Assembly: GCF_018448785.1 (NCBI RefSeq) | Contig: NZ_JAHCLU010000009.1 | Location: 1-64,000 of the forward strand | Length of the DNA stretch: 64,000 bases | Origin: Halomonas jincaotanensis | Lineage (GTDB): Bacteria > Pseudomonadota > Gammaproteobacteria > Pseudomonadales > Halomonadaceae | Direction: 5' to 3' | In this document: positions 27,111 through 36,191 of the stretch, one piece after another | Position numbering within the stretch: the first letter of the stretch is position 1 | Layout of the letters: each line of letters opens with the position of its first letter | Program-made: the position numbers and the translations under genes | The notes under the pieces: generated by a model | Told to the model about the DNA's origin: nothing | Seen by the model: the letters and a program-made list of their open reading frames with translations, nothing else | The model's database searches: none

Positions 27111-27606
27111 AGGTCGCATAAAAGCAGCGTTCGATTCTGGCGTCTTCGTGCTTCGGCTCTGCGGAGACGTGCGCTTGACCCTGTCTGCCACGCTGGACAG
27201 TCAGGCCAAACGACTCGCCGAGGTGCAGGGCCTCAAGGCGGTAATGATCGACTTACGCAAGACCACCAATGTGGATTCCACCGCCCTTGGCTTTCTCGCC
27301 AAGGTGGCCATGGCGGTGCAGGGTAGGCTGGAACAGCCGCCGACAATCGTAGCCGATAACCCCGATGTCCAGCGTATGCTGGATGTGATGGGGTTTTCCC
27401 GCTATTTCACGTTGGTAGAAGCGCCGATCACCGAGCCCAGCGAATTGAGCGTGTTGGATGAGATGCCGGCCGACGAGGATGGGCTTCGTCAGCGCATCCT
27501 GGAGGCCCACCGTATCCTCATGCGCATGAGCGAGCACAACCGCGAAGAATTTCAGCCGTTGGTCGAAATGCTCGAGTCCCAGGAAGCAGCCTCTCCTCCA
27601 CGCTGA
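27097..27606 (+). CDS. STAS domain anti-sigma factor antagonist
   Basis: A 169-residue protein with an N-terminal STAS domain (residues 5-105) and an acidic helical C-terminal extension. The phosphorylatable Ser is in the motif VDSTALGFLAKV. Start is ATG 27097, or TTG two codons earlier, both inside the 3' end of the phosphatase gene. The phosphatase would dephosphorylate this Ser to let it bind its partner (kinase/anti-sigma factor or another output protein). It ends 53 bases before the convergent transaldolase stop. Confidence 0.85.
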   Translation: MQIHEGRIKAAFDSGVFVLRLCGDVRLTLSATLDSQAKRLAEVQGLKAVMIDLRKTTNVDSTALGFLAKVAMAVQGRLEQPPTIVADNPDVQRMLDVMGFSRYFTLVEAPITEPSELSVLDEMPADEDGLRQRILEAHRILMRMSEHNREEFQPLVEMLESQEAASPPR

Positions 27607-27659
27607 AGGCCCACCGCGCTGAAGGCACGCTTCATTGAAGAGGAGAAGCAGCACCCGCT

Positions 27660-28598
27660 TCATTCCTTGCGTAGCGTGCCCAAAAGGGCTTCCAATTTGC
27701 GCTGATCCACCATGAACTTACGGATGCCTTCGGCCAGTTTTTCGGTGGCCATGGCATTCTCGTTCATTGCCCAGCGAAAATCCTCTTCATCCTGGGGCTC
27801 TGGCGCGCTCGTCTCGGCGTCGAGCGGTGCCAGCTGACGCGTCAGTGGCGCGCGAGTCTCTGCCAGCTTATTTAGCAGTTTGGGCGAAATGGTCAGGCGA
27901 TCGCATCCGGCCAGCGCCACAATTTCGCCAGCGTTACGAAAGCTCGCCCCCATGACGATGGTCTGGTAGCCGTGCCCCTTGTAGTGTTCGTAGATGGCTT
28001 TTACCGACTGCACCCCTGGATCTTGATCGTCGCTGAAGTCGGCTTCAGGATCTCGGGACTTGTGCCAGTCGAGGATACGCCCGACGAACGGCGATACCAG
28101 GGTCACCCCGGCATCTGCGCAGGCGCGCGCCTGCGCCATGCCGAACAGCAGGGTAAGATTGGAGTTGATTCCCTCGCGTTCGAGCTGGCGGGCGGCGCGG
28201 ATGCCTTCCCAGGTGGAGGCGACCTTGATCAGGATACGCTCTGGCGCGACACCGTGGCGGGCATAACGCTCGATCAACGAGTGCGCGCGCGCCAAGGTCG
28301 CTTCCGTGTCGAAGGAGAGCCGAGCACTGACTTCGGTTGAGACGTAGCCCGGCACCAATGCACTGATCTCGCTGCCGATCTCCACTGCGACGGCATCCAA
28401 AGCATCGTCGATGTCGGCGGCTTGACGGGCGATCTCGGCGAGGCGTTGGCGCCGTGCGGCCTGCTGGGCAGCCTGTAGAATCAGCGAGGGGTTGGTCGTG
28501 GCATCGGTGGGCTGGAATCGACGGATTGCCTCAATGTCGCCGGTGTCGGCTACCACCGTGGTCATCTGCTTGAGTTGGGACAGCAGGTCGTCTTCCAT
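27660..28598 (-). CDS. tal: Transaldolase
   Basis: Pentose-phosphate enzyme moving a dihydroxyacetone unit between sedoheptulose-7-P and glyceraldehyde-3-P. The 312-residue TalB-type product has [10 protein letters not shown] near the N-terminus and the Schiff-base Lys in [41 protein letters not shown] is also canonical. ATG 28598 ([12 protein letters not shown]) is favoured, with GAGAAGAG upstream; the frame runs to 28640. Confidence 0.95.
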   Translation of the reverse strand: MEDDLLSQLKQMTTVVADTGDIEAIRRFQPTDATTNPSLILQAAQQAARRQRLAEIARQAADIDDALDAVAVEIGSEISALVPGYVSTEVSARLSFDTEATLARAHSLIERYARHGVAPERILIKVASTWEGIRAARQLEREGINSNLTLLFGMAQARACADAGVTLVSPFVGRILDWHKSRDPEADFSDDQDPGVQSVKAIYEHYKGHGYQTIVMGASFRNAGEIVALAGCDRLTISPKLLNKLAETRAPLTRQLAPLDAETSAPEPQDEEDFRWAMNENAMATEKLAEGIRKFMVDQRKLEALLGTLRKE

Positions 28599-28717
28599 GA
28601 AAAGGCTCTTCTCGTTGTAGGGAAGGACCGATGGTAGCAAGGGCGGATCACGGCCGATAGCGCCGACAGGCGAGGGTGGATGGGGTATGATTAGCGGCCT
28701 ATCTAAAATTCCCTGTC

Positions 28718-29926
28718 ATGACGCTTGCAGAGGAGGTTTTTTTGCCCCTGAACGCCCGCCGCGTCGCGTTGCTGGTGGCGGCCAATACGGCGCTTGCCCC
28801 TTTTGCCATCGATGCCTATCTGCCCGCCATGGCATCGCTGGCGGAGAGTATCGGTGCCAGCGTGCATCACACCGAGCTTTCGATCAGTGTGTTCCTAGTA
28901 GGCTTCGCTCTCGGCCAACTGACCGGCGGCCCCCTGTCGGACCGTGTGGGACGCAAGCCGGTTTTGCTTGTCGGGCTGGGGTTCTTCTTGGTGGTTAGCC
29001 TGGCGATTACCCAGGTGACGAGCTTGCATCAGCTCTGGACCTGGCGATTCCTGCAGGGCTTGGGCGGCGGCGCCTGTGTGGTCAATTCGGCCGCCATCGT
29101 GCGTGACTGCTTCAGGGGACGCGAAGCGGCCAAGGTGATGTCGACGATGGCGATGATCATGATGCTCGCCCCCTTGGTGGCGCCGGCCGTGGGCAGTGGC
29201 TTGCTCTACCTCGCCGACTGGTGGCTCATCTTCGTCTTCCTCGCCGTCTATGCGGCCTTCCTGTTGTGGCTGATGGGCACCCAGTTGCCCGAGACCCGGC
29301 CTGTCGATTCCCCCGTCGCGTCACCACGCCAGATCCTGCGCAACTATGCCAGCGTGCTTAAACACCGTGAGGCAATGGGGTATATCTGTGCAGTGGCATC
29401 GGCCTTCGCCGGCATGTTCGCCTTCGTGACGGCCTCGCCGTTTCTCTATCTGGAGTACTACGGCTTGTCGCCCGCCGTCTATCCACTCGTATTCGGCGGC
29501 AATGTGGTGGTAATGGCCGCGTCCAACCGTTTGAACATTCGTTTGCTACGCCGCCGCAGCCCCCAGCAGAACATGCGGCTGGGCCTCGCCGTGCAGTGTC
29601 TTGCCGCGCTTTGCCTGGTGGGCCTGGTAGCCACTGGACAGGACACCCTTGTCACGGTGGTGCCCTTGATCATGCTGTTCATGGGCGTGATCGGGCTTAT
29701 CGCCCCCAATGCCATCTCGTCAGTGCTTGAGCACTTCAGCCACATGAGCGCCACGGCAACAGCTTTGCTCGGTAGCATACAGTTCAGTTGTGGTGCCCTG
29801 GCGGGCGTGGTGGTCGGCGCCTTCGAGATCGACAATGCTTGGCCGATGGTGCTGACCATGCTGGCGACGGCGCTGGTGGGTAATATCGGCCTGCGTTGGT
29901 TGTCGGGGCGGGCGACGACCGACTGA
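28718..29926 (+). CDS. Bcr/CflA family multidrug efflux MFS transporter
   Basis: Twelve-helix major-facilitator drug exporter of about 400 residues. Family motifs: APFAIDAYLPAM in helix 1, GQLTGGPLSDRVGRKPVLLVG (MFS motif A) and ALRxxQGxGG-like WRFLQGLGGGA. The annotated ATG at 28718 lacks a ribosome site, whereas TTG at 28742 is preceded by GAGGAGG at 5 bases, giving a start just before the first helix; the true start may be that TTG. Substrates reported for the family include bicyclomycin, chloramphenicol and sulfonamides; which applies here is unknown. Confidence 0.88.
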   Translation: MTLAEEVFLPLNARRVALLVAANTALAPFAIDAYLPAMASLAESIGASVHHTELSISVFLVGFALGQLTGGPLSDRVGRKPVLLVGLGFFLVVSLAITQVTSLHQLWTWRFLQGLGGGACVVNSAAIVRDCFRGREAAKVMSTMAMIMMLAPLVAPAVGSGLLYLADWWLIFVFLAVYAAFLLWLMGTQLPETRPVDSPVASPRQILRNYASVLKHREAMGYICAVASAFAGMFAFVTASPFLYLEYYGLSPAVYPLVFGGNVVVMAASNRLNIRLLRRRSPQQNMRLGLAVQCLAALCLVGLVATGQDTLVTVVPLIMLFMGVIGLIAPNAISSVLEHFSHMSATATALLGSIQFSCGALAGVVVGAFEIDNAWPMVLTMLATALVGNIGLRWLSGRATTD

Positions 29927-29966
29927 CACTGGGCGATCGTCGGGTGAAACCCACATTTCGTTTTGC

Positions 29967-29984
29967 CTGTCATGAAGCTGTCAC
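29967..29984 (+). promoter_or_regulatory. Pho box (PhoB binding site) for pstSCAB
   Basis: CTGTCATGAAGCTGTCAC is two 7-base repeats (CTGTCAT and CTGTCAC) spaced by 4 bases, the layout of the PhoB consensus from E. coli. It ends 62 bases before the pstS start, a normal distance. It predicts induction under phosphate limitation. Confidence 0.85.
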
Positions 29985-30046
29985 TTTCCTGCGGCAATGT
30001 GTGCCTTGCAAAGGCCAGACACCTTTCATCGACAGGAGTAACTCGC

Positions 30047-31075
30047 ATGAACCGTATCCTCAATAGCCGTACTTTCAAGACCACGGCCATTGCCGCCGCC
30101 GTGATTGGCGTCGTCGGCGTTGCCCAGGCCCGCGAGCAGATCCGTATCGTTGGCTCCAGCACTGTTTACCCGTTCGCCAGCTATGTGACCGAGGAGTTCG
30201 GCGCCGTTACCCAGAACCCGACGCCGGTCATCGAGTCCACCGGCTCAGGCGGCGGGATTCGCCTGTTCTGTAACGGGGTTGGCGAAGGCACACCGGACAT
30301 CTCCAATGCCTCGCGTCGCATCAAGGCGTCCGAGTTCGAGCGCTGTGAAGAAAACGGCGTGACCGATGTGACCGAAGTCAAGATCGGCTCCGACGGTATC
30401 GTGTTTGCACAGTCCAGCGAGAACGAGGCAATGGACCTCACCCTCGAGCAGCTCTTCCTGGCCGTGGCCGCCCAGGTGCCGGTCGATGGCGAGCTGGTCG
30501 ACAACCCCTATACCAACTGGAGCGACATCGACTCCTCCCTCCCGGATCGCGAGATCTCCATCTACGGCCCGCCCACCACTTCCGGTACGCGTGATGCCTT
30601 CGAAGAACTAGCCATGGAAGTCCCTTCCGAGGAAATGGAGGTCTACGGCGGCGAAGGCTACACTGACATTCGTTCCGACGGCGTCTACATCGATGCGGGC
30701 GAGAACGACAACCTGATCGTCCAGCGACTCAGCGAAGACATCGATGCCTTCGGCATCTTCGGCTATTCCTTCCTGGTCGAGAACCCCGATACGCTGGTTG
30801 CCTCCAGCATCGGCGGCGTCGAGCCAGAGTCCGAGGCCATCAGTGCCGGTGAGTACCCGATTGCCCGCTCGCTGTGGTTCTACGTCAAGAATCAGCACGC
30901 TGAAGAAGTGCCGCCGCTGTACGACTATGTCGACATGTTCGTCTCCGAGACCATGATCGGCGAGGGTGGGTACCTGATGGATCTCGGCCTGATCCCGCTG
31001 CCCGAAGCCGAGCGTGAGCAGACCCGCGAGAAGGTCGCCGATCGTGCCAAACTGCAGCTTTCCGATCTGCAGTAA
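30047..31075 (+). CDS. pstS: Phosphate ABC transporter substrate-binding protein PstS
   Basis: Periplasmic high-affinity phosphate-binding protein, 342 residues. Start ATG 30047 has AGGAGTA upstream; the frame to 29963 lies in the promoter. A signal peptide ends VVGVAQA|RE. Ligand motifs: GSSTVYPF, ESTGSGGGIRLFCNGVG, DISNASRR, and PPTTSGTRDAFEEL. First gene of pstSCAB behind a Pho box. Its proximity to ars genes makes the phosphate/arsenate discrimination of this protein of interest. Confidence 0.94.
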   Translation: MNRILNSRTFKTTAIAAAVIGVVGVAQAREQIRIVGSSTVYPFASYVTEEFGAVTQNPTPVIESTGSGGGIRLFCNGVGEGTPDISNASRRIKASEFERCEENGVTDVTEVKIGSDGIVFAQSSENEAMDLTLEQLFLAVAAQVPVDGELVDNPYTNWSDIDSSLPDREISIYGPPTTSGTRDAFEELAMEVPSEEMEVYGGEGYTDIRSDGVYIDAGENDNLIVQRLSEDIDAFGIFGYSFLVENPDTLVASSIGGVEPESEAISAGEYPIARSLWFYVKNQHAEEVPPLYDYVDMFVSETMIGEGGYLMDLGLIPLPEAEREQTREKVADRAKLQLSDLQ

Positions 31076-31100
31076 GTATGACATGACGGGCACGGATGCC

Positions 31101-31138
31101 TGATTCGGCCGGTAGCTTCGGGGTTGCCGGCCGAATCA
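31101..31138 (+). terminator. Stable hairpin between pstS and pstC (attenuator or mRNA processing element)
   Basis: TGATTCGGCCGG (31101-31112) pairs perfectly with CCGGCCGAATCA (31127-31138) around a loop containing TTCG. No T-run follows, so it is unlikely to be a full terminator. A hairpin after the binding-protein gene commonly protects the upstream mRNA and lowers expression of the membrane subunits. Confidence 0.7.
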
Positions 31139-31183
31139 CGTTCCGACAGCTTGGCTGTCGTCGACATTCATCGAGAGAGATCT

Positions 31184-32443
31184 ATGCAGACCAATCAACT
31201 GATCGCACTATTCAGCGGCAGCGTGCTGCTGCTGGGTCTGGTAGCCTTCTTCCTGGGTCGTGCCAAGGCAGCGCGCGTGCGTGCCGAAGGCACCGCGATG
31301 TTTGCCCAGCCTGATCAGTACGCCTGGTTCGCCGTGCTGGCCACGGCCGGCCCGGCGCTGGTGGTCAGCGCGGCCGGGGCCTTCCTGATGTTGCTGCTGG
31401 GGGCCGAGATTCCCACGCCGTTTCTGTTGGCCGCGAGCCTGGTGGTCGCCGCGGTGGGCTTGATGCTCGGTATGATGCAGGTGCGCCCCGACTTCCATGC
31501 CCGCCAGGCCATCGAACGCGTGATCCGTTGGGTCCTGGTCGGTGCGGCGATGATCTCGATCTTGACCACCTTCGGGATCCTCATTTCCATCGTCTTCGAG
31601 GCCGTGCGCTTCTTCCAGATACACAGCTTCTGGGAGTTCATTACCGGTACCGTCTGGAGTCCTGGCGACAGTTTCCTGGCCGCCGCAGGCCGCGGCGACG
31701 AGAGCAGCGGTGGCGGGGCGAGCTTCGGTTCGGTTCCATTGTTCGCCGGTACCTTCATGATCACCGGCATCGCCATGCTGGTGGCGATCCCCATCGGCCT
31801 GCTGTCGGCCATCTACATGTCGGAGTTCGCGCCCTCTAGCGTTCGCACCCTGGCCAAGCCGACCCTGGAGGTGCTGGCTGGCATCCCCACCGTGGTCTAT
31901 GGCTTCTTCGCTGCAATCACCGTGGCGCCGATCATCGTCGACGTGGCGGGCTTCATTGGTCTCGATGCGTCGTACAACAACGCCGTGGCGCCGGGTGTGG
32001 TCATGGGCATCATGATCATCCCCTTTATCTCGTCGCTTTCTGATGATGTGATCAATTCGGTGCCCGACAGCATGCGTCAGGGCTCGCTGGCGCTGGGGAT
32101 GACCAAGAGCGAGACGATTCGTGACGTGGTGATTCCGGCGGCATTGCCGGGCATCATCTCCGCCTCGCTGCTGGCGGTCTCGCGCGCGCTGGGCGAGACC
32201 ATGATCGTCGTGATGGCGGCCGGCATGCGCCCCAACCTGACCGCCAACCCCTTGGAGGACATGACCACCGTCACGGTGCGCATCGTGGCCGCCTTGACCG
32301 GTGATCTCGAGTTCGAGAGCGCCGAGACGCTCTCGGCCTTCGCGCTGGGGCTGGTGCTGTTCACCATCACGCTGAGTCTCAATCTGGTGTCGGTCATCAT
32401 GATTCGTCGCTTTCGCGATAAATATCGCGTCAATAACCTGTAA
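31184..32443 (+). CDS. pstC: Phosphate ABC transporter permease PstC
   Basis: Inner-membrane permease subunit, 419 residues, starting at ATG 31184 behind GAGAGAGA; the frame to 31124 overlaps the hairpin. It is longer than E. coli PstC because of extra N-terminal helices. The transport core has a typical binding-protein-dependent permease loop: MRQGSLALGMTKSETIRDVVIPAALPGI ... SRALGETMIVVMAAG. Works with PstA, PstB and PstS. Confidence 0.93.
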   Translation: MQTNQLIALFSGSVLLLGLVAFFLGRAKAARVRAEGTAMFAQPDQYAWFAVLATAGPALVVSAAGAFLMLLLGAEIPTPFLLAASLVVAAVGLMLGMMQVRPDFHARQAIERVIRWVLVGAAMISILTTFGILISIVFEAVRFFQIHSFWEFITGTVWSPGDSFLAAAGRGDESSGGGASFGSVPLFAGTFMITGIAMLVAIPIGLLSAIYMSEFAPSSVRTLAKPTLEVLAGIPTVVYGFFAAITVAPIIVDVAGFIGLDASYNNAVAPGVVMGIMIIPFISSLSDDVINSVPDSMRQGSLALGMTKSETIRDVVIPAALPGIISASLLAVSRALGETMIVVMAAGMRPNLTANPLEDMTTVTVRIVAALTGDLEFESAETLSAFALGLVLFTITLSLNLVSVIMIRRFRDKYRVNNL

Positions 32444-32460
32444 CACCGAGGAACCCGCAG

Positions 32461-33627
32461 ATGAGTCACTCCTTCGACGACATCAGCGCCCAACTCAAGG
32501 GCCGTCATCGCAAGTCGGCACGGCTGAAGTGGATCTCCATGGGGTCGCTGGGGTTGGCCGGTCTTTTCCTGCTGCTGTTTTTTGCCGACATGCTCAACAG
32601 GGGGTTGCCGGCGTTTCAGCAGGCCTATGTGCAGGTTGAGCTCAACTACAACGAGGACGCCCAGCGAATGGGACGCGCGGCGATGGATCCCGAGATCGCG
32701 CCCTTGGTCAGCCGCAGCTTCGAGCGCCTGATTCCGGGCATGATCCGCGATAACCCCGATCTGCTGGGTACCACCGAGCAGCGTTGGGTGCTGGCCAACA
32801 GCGAGGTGGACCAGTACCTCAAGGGGCACCGCAACTCGCTGAATGAGGCCGAACAAGCCGCCATCGAGGCGCTTGTCGACAGTGGCCAAGTGGCGCTGAA
32901 GTTCAACACCACCTTCTTTACCAATGGCGATTCCAAAATGGCGGAGCGTGCGGGCATCCTGTCCGCGGTAGTGGGTACCGTCCTGACCATGTTGGTCACG
33001 CTGGCGATCGCCTTCCCGATCGGGGTGATGACGGCGCTCTATCTTGAGGAATTTGCCCCGGACAACCGCCTGACGCAGCTCATCGAGATCAACATCAATA
33101 ACCTGGCGGCGATACCCTCGATCCTGTTCGGCCTGCTGGGCCTGGCGATCTTTATCAACTTCTTCGGCGTGCCACGCTCATCGCCATTGGTTGGCGGCAT
33201 GACGCTGGCCCTGATGACCCTGCCGGTGATCATCATCGCCACGCGCACGGCATTGCGTAGTGTCCCCGACTCCATTCGCCACGCGGCCTTTGGTGTGGGT
33301 TGCTCGCGCTGGCAGGTGGTGCGTGACCATGTGCTGCCGCTGGCCATGCCGGGCATCATGACCGGGTCGATCATCGGCCTGGCCCAGGCCATGGGCGAAA
33401 CCGCACCGCTGATCATCGTCGGCATGGTGGCCTTCATTCCAGACGTGGGCGTTTCCTTCACCAATGCCGCCACGGTGATGCCGGCGCAAATCTTCACCTG
33501 GGCGGGCGAGCCTGAGCAAGCCTTCGTCGAGAAGACCGCCGGCGGCATCCTGGTGCTGCTGTCGATCCTGATCTTCCTCAATGCCACGGCGGTGATACTA
33601 CGCAAGAAATTCGAGCGTCGCTGGTAG
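32461..33627 (+). CDS. pstA: Phosphate ABC transporter permease PstA
   Basis: Second permease subunit, 388 residues. The first helix (residues 25-45) is followed by a periplasmic insertion of about 110 residues (LNYNEDAQRMGRAAMDPEIAP...), not found in the short E. coli form, then the core helices with RSVPDSIRHAAFGVGCSRWQVVRDHVLPLAMPGI and GLAQAMGETAPLI. GAGGAACCCGCAG precedes the ATG. Third gene of the operon. Confidence 0.93.
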   Translation: MSHSFDDISAQLKGRHRKSARLKWISMGSLGLAGLFLLLFFADMLNRGLPAFQQAYVQVELNYNEDAQRMGRAAMDPEIAPLVSRSFERLIPGMIRDNPDLLGTTEQRWVLANSEVDQYLKGHRNSLNEAEQAAIEALVDSGQVALKFNTTFFTNGDSKMAERAGILSAVVGTVLTMLVTLAIAFPIGVMTALYLEEFAPDNRLTQLIEININNLAAIPSILFGLLGLAIFINFFGVPRSSPLVGGMTLALMTLPVIIIATRTALRSVPDSIRHAAFGVGCSRWQVVRDHVLPLAMPGIMTGSIIGLAQAMGETAPLIIVGMVAFIPDVGVSFTNAATVMPAQIFTWAGEPEQAFVEKTAGGILVLLSILIFLNATAVILRKKFERRW

Positions 33628-33655
33628 CCACCGCACCGAAACAGGATATCCTTAG

Positions 33656-34516
33656 ATGAACATGCACATTGCCGAGCGGAGTTCCGCCCCGATGTCACCT
33701 CAAGAAAGCTCGGGTCAAGAAACCGGCCAGCCGGTGACTCGCAATCCGAATGCCGGCCATGACCTTAGCATCCGCATCCGTGACCTCAGCCTCTGGTATG
33801 GCAATACAAAGGCGCTGGATAATCTCAATATCGATATCTACCAGAAGAACGTGACGGCCTTGATCGGGCCTTCCGGCTGTGGCAAGTCGACCTTCCTGCG
33901 CTGTCTCAACCGCATGAACGACCTGATTCCCGGCGTGCGCCTCGAAGGGCTGGTCGAGATGGATGGTCGCGATGTCAATGCCGCCAAGATGGACGAAGTG
34001 GCGCTGCGCCGTCGGGTAGGGATGGTCTTCCAGAAGCCCAATCCTTTCCCCAAGTCGATCTTCGAGAATGTCGCCTACGCACCGCGCATGCACGACCTGG
34101 TCAGCCGCAAGGCCGAGCAGGAGGAGCTCGTAGAGCATGCCCTGCGTGAGGCTGGCCTCTGGAACGAGGTCAAGGACAAGCTGCAACAGCCGGGCACGTC
34201 GCTTTCCGGTGGTCAGCAGCAGCGTCTGTGTATCGCGCGGGCTATCGCCGTGCAGCCTGATGTCATCCTGATGGACGAACCGACCTCGGCGCTTGACCCG
34301 ATCTCCACCGCGACCATCGAAGACCTGATGGACAAGCTCAAGAAGCAGTTCACCATCATCACCGTGACGCATAACATGCAGCAGGCCGCCCGCGTGGCCG
34401 ACTACACGGCATTTTTCCATCTAGGCGAGATCATTGAATACAACGACACCAATACGATGTTCGCCAACCCGCATACCAAGAAGGCCGAGGATTACATCAC
34501 CGGACGCTATGGCTGA
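33656..34516 (+). CDS. pstB: Phosphate ABC transporter ATP-binding protein PstB
   Basis: ATPase subunit, 286 residues with a ~40-residue N-terminal extension. Walker [10 protein letters not shown], signature [14 protein letters not shown] and Walker [14 protein letters not shown] are intact; the PstB-specific [13 protein letters not shown] and [15 protein letters not shown] are present. A terminator follows at once, and no phoU, phoB or phoR comes after, unlike most pst operons. Confidence 0.96.
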   Translation: MNMHIAERSSAPMSPQESSGQETGQPVTRNPNAGHDLSIRIRDLSLWYGNTKALDNLNIDIYQKNVTALIGPSGCGKSTFLRCLNRMNDLIPGVRLEGLVEMDGRDVNAAKMDEVALRRRVGMVFQKPNPFPKSIFENVAYAPRMHDLVSRKAEQEELVEHALREAGLWNEVKDKLQQPGTSLSGGQQQRLCIARAIAVQPDVILMDEPTSALDPISTATIEDLMDKLKKQFTIITVTHNMQQAARVADYTAFFHLGEIIEYNDTNTMFANPHTKKAEDYITGRYG

Positions 34517-34538
34517 GGTGTATTGCCAAGCAACTGAC

Positions 34539-34566
34539 CGACGGGGAAGCCAGTGCTTCCCCGTCG
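34539..34566 (+). terminator. Terminator-like hairpin after pstB
   Basis: Perfect 11-bp stem CGACGGGGAAG / CTTCCCCGTCG with a 6-base loop, 22 bases after the pstB stop, followed by a short T-containing stretch (TCCTGTTT). It separates pstSCAB from the ars genes. Confidence 0.7.
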
Positions 34567-34589
34567 TCCTGTTTGGGGCTGTCACAAGT

Positions 34590-34627
34590 TTGACATCTCT
34601 ATCTTGTATATATGACATTCCATATAT
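34590..34627 (+). promoter_or_regulatory. arsC promoter with predicted ArsR operator
   Basis: A -35 hexamer TTGACA (34590-34595) is followed by an inverted repeat ATATATG-ACATTC-CATATAT (34608-34627) that covers the -10 region. The same 7-6-7 repeat lies in the arsH promoter at 49313-49332, the strongest reason to call it an ArsR site. GAGGAG then sits before arsC. Confidence 0.65.
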
Positions 34628-34642
34628 TGAGGAGCCGATGCC

Positions 34643-35068
34643 ATGGCCAAGCAACGAGTCCTTTTCCTCTGCAATGCCAATTCCGCTCGCTCGCTGATGG
34701 GAGAAGCGCTGCTTCGCCATATGGCGGGTGACCGTTATGACGCCTTCAGCGCCGGTAGTGAACCGGACCAGCCGCATGCCTTGACTCTGGAGGCGCTGGA
34801 CAAGCACGGCATCCCCAGCAAGGGATTGGCCAGCAAATCCTTGGATGACTTCGCCGGGGAACATTTCGATGCCGTCGTCGTACTCTGCGACAAGGCACAG
34901 CAGTCCTGCCGTGAATGGCAAGGCAGCAGCGACGAACACCTGTATTGGGACATCCGCGACCCGCGCCTGATCGACCGCGCTAATGCCTATGAACTGGCAC
35001 TGACAGAAATTCGCCATCGCCTCTCACTGTGGCTTCAGCTCAAGGCGCGTGACGACATTCCGCGGTAG
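34643..35068 (+). CDS. arsC: Arsenate reductase, low-molecular-weight phosphatase family
   Basis: Cytoplasmic enzyme that reduces arsenate to arsenite, or a related phosphotyrosine phosphatase. The 141-residue product has the P-loop Cys-X5-Arg-Ser at residues 10-17 (CNANSARS) and an Asp-Pro-Arg general-acid motif (IRDPR). A second Cys pair as in the thioredoxin-coupled class is not clear: only Cys at LCDKAQQSC. The start has GAGGAG 9-14 bases upstream. It leads an ars gene set (GAPDH, arsJ, arsR) under the predicted ArsR operator. Confidence 0.85.
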   Translation: MAKQRVLFLCNANSARSLMGEALLRHMAGDRYDAFSAGSEPDQPHALTLEALDKHGIPSKGLASKSLDDFAGEHFDAVVVLCDKAQQSCREWQGSSDEHLYWDIRDPRLIDRANAYELALTEIRHRLSLWLQLKARDDIPR

Positions 35069-35147
35069 TCGCAACGTCATCATATCGCTCGCGCCACTAA
35101 CCCTACGCCACTCATTTTGTGCCAGTAGGCCAACCAAGAGGGCACTC

Positions 35148-36191
35148 ATGACACTACGTATCGGTATCAACGGTTTCGGTCGCATAGGGCGGCTGACGCT
35201 ACGCTGCCTCTGGCCATGGGTCGAGTCGGGCGAGGTCGAGGTGATACGTATCAACGACCCTGGTGGTGATGCCGCTACCTTCGCCCACCTTGCGGAGTTC
35301 GATTCGGTGCACGGTCGCTGGTCGCCGGGAGCGGGTATCTCGGGGGACGATGACACCATCGTCATCGATGATCGTGCCATCGCTTTCAGTGCCGATCGTG
35401 GCTTTGGCGAGAGTGACTGGTCGGGGTGCGATGTGCTGGTCGAAGCCTCGGGCATTGCCAAGAAGAGCGTCCAGCTGGCCCCCTATTTCGACCAGGGTGT
35501 GGCCCGCGTGGTGGTCACGGCACCAATCAAGGACGACGATGCCCTCAACGTGGTCATGGGGGTCAACGATGACAAGTACGATCCCGAGGCGCATCGTATC
35601 GTCACCGCGGCGAGCTGCACCACCAATTGCCTGGCCCCGGCGGTCAAGGTGATCCACGAGACCTTCGGCATCCGCCATGGCTCGATGACCACGGTGCACG
35701 ACATCACCAACACCCAGACGATCCTGGATGCTCCGAGCGCTCCACAAAAGCCGGACCTGCGCCGTTCACGGGCCTGCGGCATGAGCCTGATTCCGACCAC
35801 CACCGGCTCGGCGAAGGCAATCACGGCGATCTTTCCCGAGCTGGCCGGCAAGCTGAATGGCCACGCCATCCGGGTGCCGCTGGCCAACGCTTCGCTCACC
35901 GATATGGTCTTCGAGCTCGAGCGAGAGGTCACGGTGGAGAAGGTCAATGCGGCGCTCAAGGCCGCCGCTGAGGGTGAACTGGCCGGCATCCTGGGCTATG
36001 AGGAGCGCCCTCTGGTATCCATCGACTATCGCACCGACCCACGCAGCGCGATTATCGATGCGCTCTCGACCATGGTAGTGAATGGCACCCAGCTCAAGCT
36101 CTACGCCTGGTACGACAACGAGTGGGGCTATGCCAATCGCACCGCCGAGCTGGCGCTTAAAGTAGGGGGCATGCAGGTGGCCCGTGGCTGA
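35148..36191 (+). CDS. ArsJ-associated glyceraldehyde-3-phosphate dehydrogenase
   Basis: GAPDH that uses arsenate in place of phosphate to make unstable 1-arseno-3-phosphoglycerate, which ArsJ exports (established for the gapdh-arsJ pair). The 347-residue product has the NAD site INGFGRIGR, catalytic Cys in ASCTTNC and TGSAKAI, and ends [18 protein letters not shown] 35148 is chosen; the frame to 35049 overlaps the intergenic region. Its last codons overlap the arsJ start, so the two are coupled. Confidence 0.92.
   Translation: MTLRIGINGFGRIGRLTLRCLWPWVESGEVEVIRINDPGGDAATFAHLAEFDSVHGRWSPGAGISGDDDTIVIDDRAIAFSADRGFGESDWSGCDVLVEASGIAKKSVQLAPYFDQGVARVVVTAPIKDDDALNVVMGVNDDKYDPEAHRIVTAASCTTNCLAPAVKVIHETFGIRHGSMTTVHDITNTQTILDAPSAPQKPDLRRSRACGMSLIPTTTGSAKAITAIFPELAGKLNGHAIRVPLANASLTDMVFELEREVTVEKVNAALKAAAEGELAGILGYEERPLVSIDYRTDPRSAIIDALSTMVVNGTQLKLYAWYDNEWGYANRTAELALKVGGMQVARG

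Noticed and set aside
28709-28726. Possible Pho box before the Bcr/CflA gene (CTGTCATGACGCTTGCA)
   Set aside because: Only the first half-site matches; the second repeat is not CTGTCA.
31208-32446. 412-codon minus-strand frame over pstC
   Set aside because: His/Asp/Gln-rich antisense shadow of the permease; no homology.
34579-34596. Pho-box-like CTGTCAC...TTGACAT before arsC
   Set aside because: The second half deviates and the TTGACA reads better as a -35 box.
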